Notes under the pieces: generated by a model
What the model saw: only the letters and a program-made list of their open reading frames with translations
Database searches by the model: none
Told to the model about the DNA's origin: nothing
Program-made: the position numbers and the translations under genes
Part shown: positions 1 through 8,067 of the stretch, in pieces
Layout: the number at the start of each line of letters is the position of its first letter
Numbering within the stretch: position 1 is the first letter of the stretch
Source: JBDRDD01 sp043821115
GTDB taxonomy: Bacteria; CAYTYR01; UBA6262; DAOVJB01
DNA: 64,000 bases
Assembly (NCBI GenBank): GCA_043821115.1
Contig: JBDRDD010000022.1
Location: 81,016-145,015 of the forward strand
Direction: 5' to 3'

Positions 1-492
1 AAGGCTCTTTTCGGAAATCCTTCCGTTGACTATTATTACCTTAGCACCCTGTTTTTTTGCCTCTTTTACAAGATTGGGCCAGAGTTCTGTCTCAACAAGG
101 ACAAGAAGAACAGGCTTAAATATTCTAAGGACTCTTCTTACACAAAACAGGAAATCAAGAGGAGCGAAAATCCTGACATCCGCAAGCCCCATCTCCCCGG
201 CTACCTTGAAACCCTCTGGGGTGACAACGGAAAGAACAATTCCGTACTGAGGAAAATCCTCCCTTAACTGATCAATCAAGCCCTTTATTGCTTTTACTTC
301 CCCTACGGAAGCCGCCCGTATAAGAATATGCCTGTTGTTGGAATTCTTGTACGGGATCTTGCCCGAAGGCAGGAACCCGAACCTCTCCCCTACACCCTGC
401 CTCCACCTCCTTGAGAAAATCATCCTGAGCGCGAAAAAAGGCCAGCTGATAAGAAGAAAAAGTATAAGAACAAGGTTATACAAAGAATACAT
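1..492 (-). CDS. waaA: 3-deoxy-D-manno-octulosonic acid (Kdo) transferase, N-terminal part
   Basis: The gene runs off the left edge, so only the first 164 codons are present and no stop is seen. It adds Kdo to lipid IVA at the inner face of the cytoplasmic membrane. The start is ATG at 492, with AGAAGG seven bases upstream. The protein opens with one hydrophobic anchor (about residues 5-25). It then carries RAASVGEVKA, where the glutamate matches the catalytic base of this GT-B family, and TELWPN, a signature of WaaA. It lies 20 bp after the DUF374 acyltransferase gene, at the end of the lipid A operon. How many Kdo residues it adds cannot be told from this part. Confidence 0.93.
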   Translation of the reverse strand, partial: MYSLYNLVLILFLLISWPFFALRMIFSRRWRQGVGERFGFLPSGKIPYKNSNNRHILIRAASVGEVKAIKGLIDQLREDFPQYGIVLSVVTPEGFKVAGEMGLADVRIFAPLDFLFCVRRVLRIFKPVLLVLVETELWPNLVKEAKKQGAKVIIVNGRISEKSL

Positions 493-512
493 CTGGATAC
501 CTTCTAAGAATT

Positions 513-1151
513 CTATTCACAGAGCCCATCAGCTTTGGCATTCATTTCTGTTAAGATCTTCTCAAGCTCCCCGGCCTTTATGAGAGTATCATCACCGGGT
601 GATACATAGAATGGATCACCGTGCATTACCACGATATAATTAAAGGGATACGGAATTAAAAACTCATCCCAGTTCTTTATCACCTTCTTACGCCTGGCAC
701 CGAATGTCAGGGGGATTATGGGACGTCCCGTCTTCTGGGCCGCATAAATCACACCGGGCTGTACTTTCTGAAAAGGCCCGCGCGGACCGTCAGGTGTAAA
801 AGCACCGGGGTATCCAGCTTCTATCTGTTTTTTCATCCTGATAAGAGCCCTCATCCCGCCATGGCTTGATGAGCCCCTCACCCACCTGAATCCAAAAAGC
901 CTGGTTATCTGGGCAATATACTCCCCGTCCTTACTCTCGCTTATCAGTATACATATATCCTGCCCCCTGTGAGAGTACACCAGGAAGAGCTGTCTTCCGT
1001 GCCAGAAGCAATAGATGAAATTTTCACCTTTCTCTTTTAGATTGAGAAAGCCCGGACTGTCTATCCTTTTTATTATGGATGTTTTGCCTACAAACCATAT
1101 GAACAACCAGCCCAGCCAGGAGACTAACCTGGTCTTTATATCAAGTGCCAC
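513..1151 (-). CDS. DUF374 lysophospholipid acyltransferase-like protein, probable lipid A late acyltransferase
   Basis: A 212-residue protein with one N-terminal hydrophobic stretch. It has the DUF374 motifs in order: FWHGRQL, SESKDGE, RGSSSHGG, PDGPRGP and QKTGRPIIPL. The family belongs to the LPLAT acyltransferases, and from memory includes LpxJ, a non-canonical lipid A secondary acyltransferase of epsilonproteobacteria. Its place between msbA and waaA, with no LpxL or LpxM gene in the window, suggests it adds a secondary acyl chain to lipid A; that role is inferred. It starts with GTG after GGGGGA. Spacing is 15 bp from msbA and 20 bp to waaA. Confidence 0.85.
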   Translation of the reverse strand: MALDIKTRLVSWLGWLFIWFVGKTSIIKRIDSPGFLNLKEKGENFIYCFWHGRQLFLVYSHRGQDICILISESKDGEYIAQITRLFGFRWVRGSSSHGGMRALIRMKKQIEAGYPGAFTPDGPRGPFQKVQPGVIYAAQKTGRPIIPLTFGARRKKVIKNWDEFLIPYPFNYIVVMHGDPFYVSPGDDTLIKAGELEKILTEMNAKADGLCE

Positions 1152-1166
1152 TGATACTTCCCCCTT

Positions 1167-2888
1167 CTATTCCCTGAACTGCATGTCATGCAAACGCTTG
1201 TACAGGCCGCCTTTTGCGAGAAGCTCCTTGTGCACACCAGACTCAACTATCCTTCCGCCCTCAAGCACCACGATCTTATCAGCCTTTCGGATGGTTGATA
1301 GCCTGTGAGCGATAACAAAGGTGGTGCGATTGCGCATAAGGTTATCAATCGCTTCCTGCACCAGCGCCTCTGACTCTGTGTCAAGCGCGGAAGTAGCCTC
1401 ATCAAGGATTAAAATAGACGGATTCTTAAGTATAGCCCGTGCTATGGCTATTCTCTGACGCTCTCCTCCCGAAAGACGTACGCCTCTCTCTCCTATAACC
1501 GTGTCATACTGCTTGGGAAAGCGCATTATGAAATTGTGAGCATTGGCAGCCTTGGCCGCTTTAATTATATCTTTGCTTTTAGCATCTGACTTCCCGTATG
1601 ATATGTTGTTGCCTAAAGTGTCATTAAAAAGAATCGTCTCCTGTGTTACAATACCTATCTGTCTCCTGAGGGAGTTAAATGTGAAACTCTTAAGGTTTTT
1701 GCCGTCAATGGTTACAGCACCTGTCAGAGGATCGTAGAACCTGGGCAGAAGGTTAACAAGTGTTGTCTTCCCACCTCCGGATGGCCCGACAAGTGCTATG
1801 ATCTGACCTTTTTTAAGCTTGAGATTTATGTCTCTTAAGACAGTTTCACCCGGAAGATATGCAAATGATATGCTCTCATATAAGATCTCGTTTTCAAACT
1901 TCTCAAGAGTCTTGGCATCAGGATATTCCACAACGGTAGGCTTTTCATCTATTACCTGAAATACCCTCTCGCTTGCCGCAAAGGCCCTCTGTATATTAAC
2001 GTTCATCCTGGAAAAATTCTTAATCGGGTTATACGTGGAAAAAGCCGCTCCCATGAAGGAAAAGAAAGCGCCGGCAGTCCATACGCCGTTGATGACATCC
2101 CTGCCTCCGTACCATATAACGAAGGCTATGCCGATTCCACCTATGAACTCCATAACGGGATTTGAAAGTGCCTCGACCCTCATTGAACGCATTGTAATGT
2201 CGAAATAAGTCCTGTTTTCTTTTTCAAACTTGCCCATCTCATATTTTTCCATGTTGAATGCCTTTACTACCTTGGCCCCTGATATGGTCTCCTGCATCAT
2301 GCTGTACATATCACTCATCTTCTGCTGGCCCTGCCTGCCCACATTGCGCAATTTCTTTCCGAAACGAACAATCGGTATGCTGGCAATAGGAAAAACCAGA
2401 AGAACTATAACAGCGAATTTCGCATGAAGGTAGAACAAGAGACCAACAAGGGCAAGAGCGGTGAACCCGTCTCGTATGACGTACATGGGAACCTTTGTCA
2501 CGCCGTCTTGTATGGCTATAATATCATTTGTCAGGCGTGACATAATACCGCCGGTTGATTTGTTGGTGTAGAAATCAAGGGAAAGTTTTTGCAGGTGTTC
2601 GTAAAGGTCGTTTCTTATATCCATGACTACCTTCTGCCCTATGTATGACATTAGATATCCCTGGATATAAGAGAATATGCCCTTGAGCAGGAAAATTACC
2701 GGCACAGCTATCACGACAAATCGAAGCATCTCGGGTTGATAGGGCCGGATGAATATCTTGTCTATGACATCCTTTAAGATATACATTACAAGGCCGGTCA
2801 GCCCTCCGACAAAAATCATACATACCATCGCTTCAAAAAATCTCGTCGAATACGGCTTTACATATTGAATCAGACGTTTATAAACCAC
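1167..2888 (-). CDS. msbA: Lipid A export ABC transporter, ATP-binding/permease protein MsbA
   Basis: A half-transporter that flips lipid A-core across the inner membrane. The N-terminal half is a six-helix exporter domain. The C-terminal half has Walker A GPSGGGKTT, a Q-loop (TQETILF), signature LSGGERQRIAIARA, Walker B ILILDEATSALD and H-loop IAHRLST. The longest frame begins at TTG 2900, but that codon lies inside the Shine-Dalgarno sequence GGAGGGA. I therefore start at GTG 2888, five to six bases after it, giving 573 residues beginning MVYKRLIQYV. The fold alone fits any type IV exporter; position between lpxB and waaA supports MsbA. Confidence 0.9.
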   Translation of the reverse strand: MVYKRLIQYVKPYSTRFFEAMVCMIFVGGLTGLVMYILKDVIDKIFIRPYQPEMLRFVVIAVPVIFLLKGIFSYIQGYLMSYIGQKVVMDIRNDLYEHLQKLSLDFYTNKSTGGIMSRLTNDIIAIQDGVTKVPMYVIRDGFTALALVGLLFYLHAKFAVIVLLVFPIASIPIVRFGKKLRNVGRQGQQKMSDMYSMMQETISGAKVVKAFNMEKYEMGKFEKENRTYFDITMRSMRVEALSNPVMEFIGGIGIAFVIWYGGRDVINGVWTAGAFFSFMGAAFSTYNPIKNFSRMNVNIQRAFAASERVFQVIDEKPTVVEYPDAKTLEKFENEILYESISFAYLPGETVLRDINLKLKKGQIIALVGPSGGGKTTLVNLLPRFYDPLTGAVTIDGKNLKSFTFNSLRRQIGIVTQETILFNDTLGNNISYGKSDAKSKDIIKAAKAANAHNFIMRFPKQYDTVIGERGVRLSGGERQRIAIARAILKNPSILILDEATSALDTESEALVQEAIDNLMRNRTTFVIAHRLSTIRKADKIVVLEGGRIVESGVHKELLAKGGLYKRLHDMQFRE

Positions 2889-2913
2889 TACTCCCTCCAA
2901 ACTTATTATTAGT

Positions 2914-4089
2914 CTAGCTCTTGATCATCTCCAAGACAATCTCCGCCGCCCTGCCAGATGCTCCGGTTGAACCGAGTTTTTCCTTGACCTTTAAGAGCTC
3001 CTGATTTATGCTTTTCAATTTCTCGGGATTAAGAAGCCAGTCTATGGCGATTTTGCTAATTCTCTCGGGGGTTGCTTTATGCTGTATTAATTCCGGCACT
3101 ATCTTTTTACCGGCTATTATGTTTGCCATACCTATCCACTTCACACTCACAAGCATTTTTGCAAGAAGGTAAGAAATAGATGATATCTTGTAAACTATTA
3201 TCATCGGAATGCCAAGGCACGCATTCTCAAGCGTAGCCGAACCCGAAGCGACAAGCGCCATTGTCATAACACTTCTGGCTTTGTATTGAGAGTCCCTCAT
3301 AACCTTCAAATTGGGTATTTTCAGCAAATCCTTCTCATGAAGTATAAATCTGTCCACAAAACCCCTGACGTAATCTGTATCGATGTTATCTGAGATAGGA
3401 AGAACGAACTGAGCATCGTGAAACCGCTCTGTTATACTCTTTGTGGCCTTAAGCATGATAGGGAGGAGTTTCTCTATCTCCTGAATCCTGCTTCCGGGTA
3501 AAATCCCTATGACCGGGTTATGAGGGTCAAATCCCAGCTTGGTCATAGTCTTCTTTTTATCCCCTACCTGCTCCACGACATCGAGGAAGGGATGCCCTAA
3601 AAACGTAACGTCCATCCCTGCCTTGGTATAAATTTTCTCCTCGAAGGGAAATATAACGAGCATCTTATCCACCCAGCGCGCAAGCTTTTTTATCCTGCCC
3701 GACCTGGAGGCCCATACCTGCGGGCTGATGTAATAGACAACGGGTATACGAAGTTTCTTCGCAAGACGAGCCACGTGGATATTAAACGCATAAGAATCTA
3801 TAAGGATAACGACGTCCGGACGATTTTTCTCCATAAACGGCTGTACGACTTTCTTAAAGACAGCCCGAAAAGAGAAATACTTCTTTATAGCCTCGGAAAA
3901 TCCTATAAGGGACATACCCACAAGGTTAAAAAGAAAATTGACGCCTGTTCTCTCAATCCTTGGACCGCCAAGAGCATAGATGTCTAAATCAACCTTGCGC
4001 GTCTTGTGGTTGTAAAGAGCCCGAATAAGCGCTTCGCCGTGTTTGTCTGCTGATGGATCCCCGGCAAGCATTAATATTTTTTTAACCAT
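2914..4089 (-). CDS. lpxB: Lipid A disaccharide synthase
   Basis: A 391-residue GT-B family 19 enzyme that joins UDP-2,3-diacylglucosamine and lipid X to give the lipid A disaccharide, at the inner face of the inner membrane. Seen: an opening motif LAGDPSADKHG (usually GExSGD), RPDVVILID with the conserved Asp98, YISPQVWASR, LPGSRIQEIE and ASGSATLENA. The usual IDAPDFN reads IDSYAFN here, so Asp98 is kept but the second aspartate is alanine. The ATG start follows AAAGGG. It is flanked by the oxidoreductase gene and msbA, 10 and 25 bp away. Confidence 0.92.
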   Translation of the reverse strand: MVKKILMLAGDPSADKHGEALIRALYNHKTRKVDLDIYALGGPRIERTGVNFLFNLVGMSLIGFSEAIKKYFSFRAVFKKVVQPFMEKNRPDVVILIDSYAFNIHVARLAKKLRIPVVYYISPQVWASRSGRIKKLARWVDKMLVIFPFEEKIYTKAGMDVTFLGHPFLDVVEQVGDKKKTMTKLGFDPHNPVIGILPGSRIQEIEKLLPIMLKATKSITERFHDAQFVLPISDNIDTDYVRGFVDRFILHEKDLLKIPNLKVMRDSQYKARSVMTMALVASGSATLENACLGIPMIIVYKISSISYLLAKMLVSVKWIGMANIIAGKKIVPELIQHKATPERISKIAIDWLLNPEKLKSINQELLKVKEKLGSTGASGRAAEIVLEMIKS

Positions 4090-4099
4090 AAAAAACCCT

Positions 4100-5065
4100 T
4101 TATCTCTTATTCTCTCTCTGTATGGTTTTTAGTATCTCCAGACACACTTCCAAAGCATCCCTGCCACGCTCACCTGAGACAATAGGAGTTCTTTGCTGCC
4201 TCACGCAGTCTATAAAATGTTTTATCTCCTCACCTAGCGCATTTATTTTTGTAAGGCGCGGATGCTGTATCCTTATATCCTTGAAAGAATTAATGACTTC
4301 CTTTTTCTTGCTGTATATCTTTACCGACGGTTTGGCATAGTCAAGCGATATATAATTGTTCTCCTGGAATATACGTATTTTTCTAAACTTCTCTATGGAT
4401 ATCCTGCTTGCTGAGACATTAGCTACGCAACCGTTGGCAAATTTAAGACGTGCGTTCGCTATATCCTCTGACGGGCTTAAAACCCGGGCACCTATGGCAT
4501 CTATGGTCTCAAGCGGGGAATTGACAAGGTAAAGTATGATCTCTATGTCATGAATCATCAAATCCAGTACTACACTCACATCAGAGGTCCTCGGGGAATA
4601 AGGACCCAGACGGTTGGCTTCTATGAAGCGCGGGTTCTCTATGTATTTCTGGGCTTCTGTAACCGCGGGATTGAAGCGCTCTATATGGCCTACCTGAAGG
4701 ATGAGTTTCCTGCTGCGGGCAATGTCAAGCAATCCTTTGGCTTGTTCCAGGGAAGGGGTAATCGGTTTTTCTACGAGGCAATGGATACCTTTTTTTAGAA
4801 AAAAACTGCCAATAGAAAAATGAAGTGCCGTTGGAACAGCGATATTTACCGCATCTACTTTGCCATCCATATCCCTGTAATTATTGTACGCTTCTGTCTT
4901 GCACTGCTTGGCTATTTTCTTAGCCCTTTTAATATCCTCATCAACTACCCCTACTAATTTTATCCCAGGCATCTCGGAGTAAAGACGTGCGTGGTGCTGT
5001 CCAAGCTGCCCCACACCAACGACCGCCACCCTTATTTCATTGTTTGAGTCTTGTTTGTTAGCCAT
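4100..5065 (-). CDS. Gfo/Idh/MocA family oxidoreductase in the lipid A operon
   Basis: A 321-residue NAD(P)-dependent sugar oxidoreductase. The N-terminal Rossmann domain has VVGVGQLGQHHA, followed by the family EKP motif (VEKPIT) and GHIERFNP. The C-terminal half is the usual alpha/beta substrate domain. It sits 2 bp after lpxI and 10 bp before lpxB, so it should act with lipid A synthesis. The nearest characterised precedent is GnnA, which oxidises UDP-GlcNAc at C3 before GnnB adds an amine. No GnnB-like aminotransferase is in the window, so the substrate is unproven. The family call is safe; the role is inference. Confidence 0.87.
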   Translation of the reverse strand: MANKQDSNNEIRVAVVGVGQLGQHHARLYSEMPGIKLVGVVDEDIKRAKKIAKQCKTEAYNNYRDMDGKVDAVNIAVPTALHFSIGSFFLKKGIHCLVEKPITPSLEQAKGLLDIARSRKLILQVGHIERFNPAVTEAQKYIENPRFIEANRLGPYSPRTSDVSVVLDLMIHDIEIILYLVNSPLETIDAIGARVLSPSEDIANARLKFANGCVANVSASRISIEKFRKIRIFQENNYISLDYAKPSVKIYSKKKEVINSFKDIRIQHPRLTKINALGEEIKHFIDCVRQQRTPIVSGERGRDALEVCLEILKTIQRENKR

Positions 5066-5067
5066 TC

Positions 5068-5913
5068 TTAAAAATCCTCAAGAATAGTATCGTCCACTGC
5101 GACCAGACATACTTTAGATTTCTTCGCTTCTTTAACAACAAGTTCTTTTTCCAAAAGAAGAGTGGAACCCGCGCTAAATGCCAATACGCTTATCCCCGCT
5201 TCTCTTAGCACTTTAATAGTTCGCTCACCTACAATAGGGATGTCAAATCTCCTGTCCTGCCTGGGTTTACTTACCTTTACTACCACCGCACCCTTCTTGG
5301 CGAATTTACCACCTCTTTTTATCGTAACATCCGTTCCTTCCATAGCTTCTACCGCAAGAACTGCTCTGTCCTTCACCACCACTGTTTGCCCTATATCAAG
5401 TCCTGCGACGTTTTTCGCTATCTCATACCCGAAGCGAATATCCTTCCACTGGTCCTTTGTTGGTTTCAGAGAAGTGAGGATTCCTTTTGCGGGAAGAAAC
5501 GAAGAGAGAAATCTTGTTGAATCCATCAGCTTTATACCATGCTTTCCGAGCTCATCAGCCACACCCTTGAGTATACTGTCAGCTCGTTTATCCTTGAGCC
5601 TGGACAGAAGAGCTACCGCGCTTGAGTCCAGCTTCAGCACGTCAAAAAGGCGAAAATGCTTTACCTGTCCCGCCATGACAGCCTCTCTTATATTCTCACT
5701 CTTGAATATATCTATGAGTTTTTTAAGCTGCCCCAGGTGCAGCCAATATATCCCGTCAACCTCGTTCTCCAGCTCGGGTTTTGTCTCTTCCTTTATCGCG
5801 GCTGCAATTATGCTGTGCCCCTCTTTGCGTGCAAAGCGTGCAAAAAATAAGGGGAATTCACCATTCCCCGCAATCAGCCCTATCTTCTTCTTTTCTAATA
5901 TTTTGTCATCCAT
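5068..5913 (-). CDS. lpxI: UDP-2,3-diacylglucosamine diphosphatase, LpxI type
   Basis: A 281-residue DUF1009 protein. LpxI hydrolyses UDP-2,3-diacylglucosamine to lipid X and UMP and replaces LpxH in many non-enteric bacteria. Visible marks are IGLIAGNGEFP near the N terminus, VMAGQVKH, and the strongly conserved KPRQDRRFDIPIVG segment near residue 215-230, which holds the aspartate needed for catalysis. The end of the gene carries the Shine-Dalgarno sequence of the next gene, which starts 2 bp later. The gene lies between lpxA and the oxidoreductase, in pathway order with lpxB just beyond. Confidence 0.93.
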   Translation of the reverse strand: MDDKILEKKKIGLIAGNGEFPLFFARFARKEGHSIIAAAIKEETKPELENEVDGIYWLHLGQLKKLIDIFKSENIREAVMAGQVKHFRLFDVLKLDSSAVALLSRLKDKRADSILKGVADELGKHGIKLMDSTRFLSSFLPAKGILTSLKPTKDQWKDIRFGYEIAKNVAGLDIGQTVVVKDRAVLAVEAMEGTDVTIKRGGKFAKKGAVVVKVSKPRQDRRFDIPIVGERTIKVLREAGISVLAFSAGSTLLLEKELVVKEAKKSKVCLVAVDDTILEDF

Positions 5914-5931
5914 GGCGAGACCTCTTTTGTG

Positions 5932-6705
5932 CTATTCTCTGCAGACTCCCCTCTCAGACTTTCTGATAAACTCAACAAAATGCATAACCTCCTCAGATAG
6001 CCCACCTTGTTTTTCTATATTCTCTAGAGCCTGCTTGGTGGTAACTTTTGACCTGAACATCATCTTGTACGCCATCTTCAACTGCTTCTTCACATCCTCC
6101 GGCACATCATTGCGCTCAAGCCCTATGGTGTTCAATCCCGCCATCTTCATCGGTGAGCCGGCGGCTTTGCAGTAAGGAGGAACATCCTTCACTACCCGGG
6201 ACGCACCCCCGACTATGGAAAGCCTGCCTATGCGTACGAATTGATGTATTGGGGTAATCCCTCCGATAATAACTTTATCCTCTAGCTCCACATGTCCCGC
6301 CAGTGTTGCGACATTTGCAAGAACAGTTGAGTTTCCTATGGTACAATCGTGTGCTATGTGGGCATATGCCATAATCAAATTACCGTTTCCTATGGTTGTC
6401 TGACCTTTGGAAACCGTTCCCCTGTTAATAGTCGCATATTCCCTGATGGTGTTGTCATTTCCGATAACAAGCTTTGTGGGTTCACCGCGGTACTTCAGGT
6501 CCTGCGGGGCGGTCCCAAGTATAGCCCCGGCGAAAACCCTGCAGTTCTCACCTATGGAGGTAATGCCCTCAACGATCACGTGCGGGCCCAATACGCTACC
6601 CTTACCTATCGTGACATCCTTGCCTATCACACATCCCGGACCTATAACAACATCTTCAGCTATTTGCGCATCAGGGTGCACGACTGAGCTTTCATGAGCT
6701 TTCAC
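5932..6705 (-). CDS. lpxA: Acyl-ACP--UDP-N-acetylglucosamine O-acyltransferase
   Basis: First enzyme of lipid A synthesis: it transfers a 3-hydroxyacyl chain from ACP to O3 of UDP-GlcNAc in the cytosol. The 257-residue protein is a left-handed beta helix of hexapeptide repeats (IGPGCVIGKDVTIG and so on). It has AYAHIAHDC with catalytic His119, IIGGITPIHQF, and a helical C-terminal domain. Glycine in IIGG lies at the position linked to acyl-chain length choice in the family. The GTG start at 6705 follows AGGGGG; a nearby ATG is out of frame. It begins 8 bp after lpxC/fabZ. Confidence 0.94.
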   Translation of the reverse strand: MKAHESSVVHPDAQIAEDVVIGPGCVIGKDVTIGKGSVLGPHVIVEGITSIGENCRVFAGAILGTAPQDLKYRGEPTKLVIGNDNTIREYATINRGTVSKGQTTIGNGNLIMAYAHIAHDCTIGNSTVLANVATLAGHVELEDKVIIGGITPIHQFVRIGRLSIVGGASRVVKDVPPYCKAAGSPMKMAGLNTIGLERNDVPEDVKKQLKMAYKMMFRSKVTTKQALENIEKQGGLSEEVMHFVEFIRKSERGVCRE

Positions 6706-6713
6706 TATACCCC

Positions 6714-8036
6714 CTATCTATCTACAAGGGAAAACGTAAACTCTGCTTCAGCTACAAGCGTATCGTCTACAAATGCTCTTCCTTGAACTTTTCCTGTTTT
6801 ACTCTTGGCTCTCACCAGTTCGACTTCCAACTTTAACTGGTCTCCAGGCACTACCGGTTTTCTGAATTTTGCATTCTCGATCAACATAAAATATGCAAGT
6901 TTATTGGACAATTCCGGTTTCTGCAATACCAGAAAACACGATGTCTGCGCCATTGCTTCTATTATTAGCACGCCGGGCATTATGGGATGCCCCGGAAAAT
7001 GCCCGTTGAACATATCCTCATTGATAGTCAGATTCTTTATCCCTACAGCCTTCTTCTCTTTTTCTACTATTATTATTTTGTCAACGAAAAGAAACGGGAA
7101 CCTGTGAGGCAGAACCTTTTGAATAGTATCTATATCAAGAACATTATCCTTGCTGACATTGCTTATATCCGAGGGTTTTTTTCTGCCGCCCCCAAAATTC
7201 TGTTTTTCACTCATAACCTCTTTTATTTTCCTGGCAAGCTTTATATTGGAAGGATGCCCGCACTTAATGGCAATAATGTGTGCTTTGAGCGGTCTCCCGA
7301 GAAGATAAAGATCTCCCATCAGATCAAGAATTTTGTGACGGACGAATTCATCAGGAAAACGCAAGTTAGTATTGTGTATACCTTCTTCCCCAATCACCAC
7401 GGCATTGTCTAGATTTCCGCCTTTCGCAAGCCCTCGCTTCTTAAGCGTCTCGATCTCATAATCAAAACAATACGTCCTTGCCGGAGCTATTTCCTTTTCG
7501 AAAGTAGCCGGGTCCATGACAAAAGAGTTGTACTGTGTCTTTAGCACCGGATGATCGTAGTCTATCGTACAGCTTATCTTAAATTTCGTGTCAGGAAGCA
7601 CTATCAACTGGGCACCGTTCTCAAAAAGCTCTATAGTCTCCTCTGGAATGATATAGTTCTTCGGCGCGTCCTGTTCAACTATGCCTGTTTTCTTGAGCTT
7701 CTCAACCACAGGCAGGGCACTTCCGTCAAAGACTGGAGGCTCATTAGCATCCATCTCAACTATTATATTATCAATCCCCAGCCCGCAAAGCGCTGAAAGG
7801 ATATGCTCCGTAGTGTGTATCTTGGCATCACCCTGGTTTATCGTAGTCCCGCGTTCCACTCCGCTGACATGGTCAATGTTAGCCTCTATCTCAGGGGAAC
7901 CCGGCAGATCAACACGCACGAACTTCACGCCGGTATTTATATCAGCCGGCTTAAATGTCATAGATGTCTTGCTACCAGTGTGAACACCGACACCTGTATA
8001 TGTTACAGGTTTTGCGATTGTACGCTGATATTCCAT
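6714..8036 (-). CDS. lpxC/fabZ: LpxC-FabZ fusion: UDP-3-O-acyl-N-acetylglucosamine deacetylase / 3-hydroxyacyl-ACP dehydratase
   Basis: A 440-residue fusion. Residues 1 to about 275 are LpxC, the zinc deacetylase that commits the pathway, with zinc ligands His78 (TTEH), His234 and Asp238 (VRHKILD), and His261. Residues 300-440 are FabZ, the dehydratase of fatty acid elongation, with LPHRFPFLFVDK, catalytic His346 in GHFPGHP and Glu360 in IEAMAQ. The two compete for the 3-hydroxyacyl-ACP pool, so a fusion ties lipid A to phospholipid supply. Such fusions are known in Bacteroidetes and some PVC-related lineages. The linker at 277-298 is polar and glycine-rich. AAGGAGG precedes the ATG. Confidence 0.96.
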   Translation of the reverse strand: MEYQRTIAKPVTYTGVGVHTGSKTSMTFKPADINTGVKFVRVDLPGSPEIEANIDHVSGVERGTTINQGDAKIHTTEHILSALCGLGIDNIIVEMDANEPPVFDGSALPVVEKLKKTGIVEQDAPKNYIIPEETIELFENGAQLIVLPDTKFKISCTIDYDHPVLKTQYNSFVMDPATFEKEIAPARTYCFDYEIETLKKRGLAKGGNLDNAVVIGEEGIHNTNLRFPDEFVRHKILDLMGDLYLLGRPLKAHIIAIKCGHPSNIKLARKIKEVMSEKQNFGGGRKKPSDISNVSKDNVLDIDTIQKVLPHRFPFLFVDKIIIVEKEKKAVGIKNLTINEDMFNGHFPGHPIMPGVLIIEAMAQTSCFLVLQKPELSNKLAYFMLIENAKFRKPVVPGDQLKLEVELVRAKSKTGKVQGRAFVDDTLVAEAEFTFSLVDR

Positions 8037-8067
8037 TACAACAATTCCTCCTTCGTCAGGTTAGATA

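Noticed and set aside
2889..2900. TTG start for msbA four codons upstream
   Set aside because: The codon overlaps the GGAGGGA ribosome site used by the GTG at 2888.
5162..6175. A 337-codon open frame on the plus strand
   Set aside because: It is antisense to lpxI and lpxA, both clearly real, and crosses the boundary between them.
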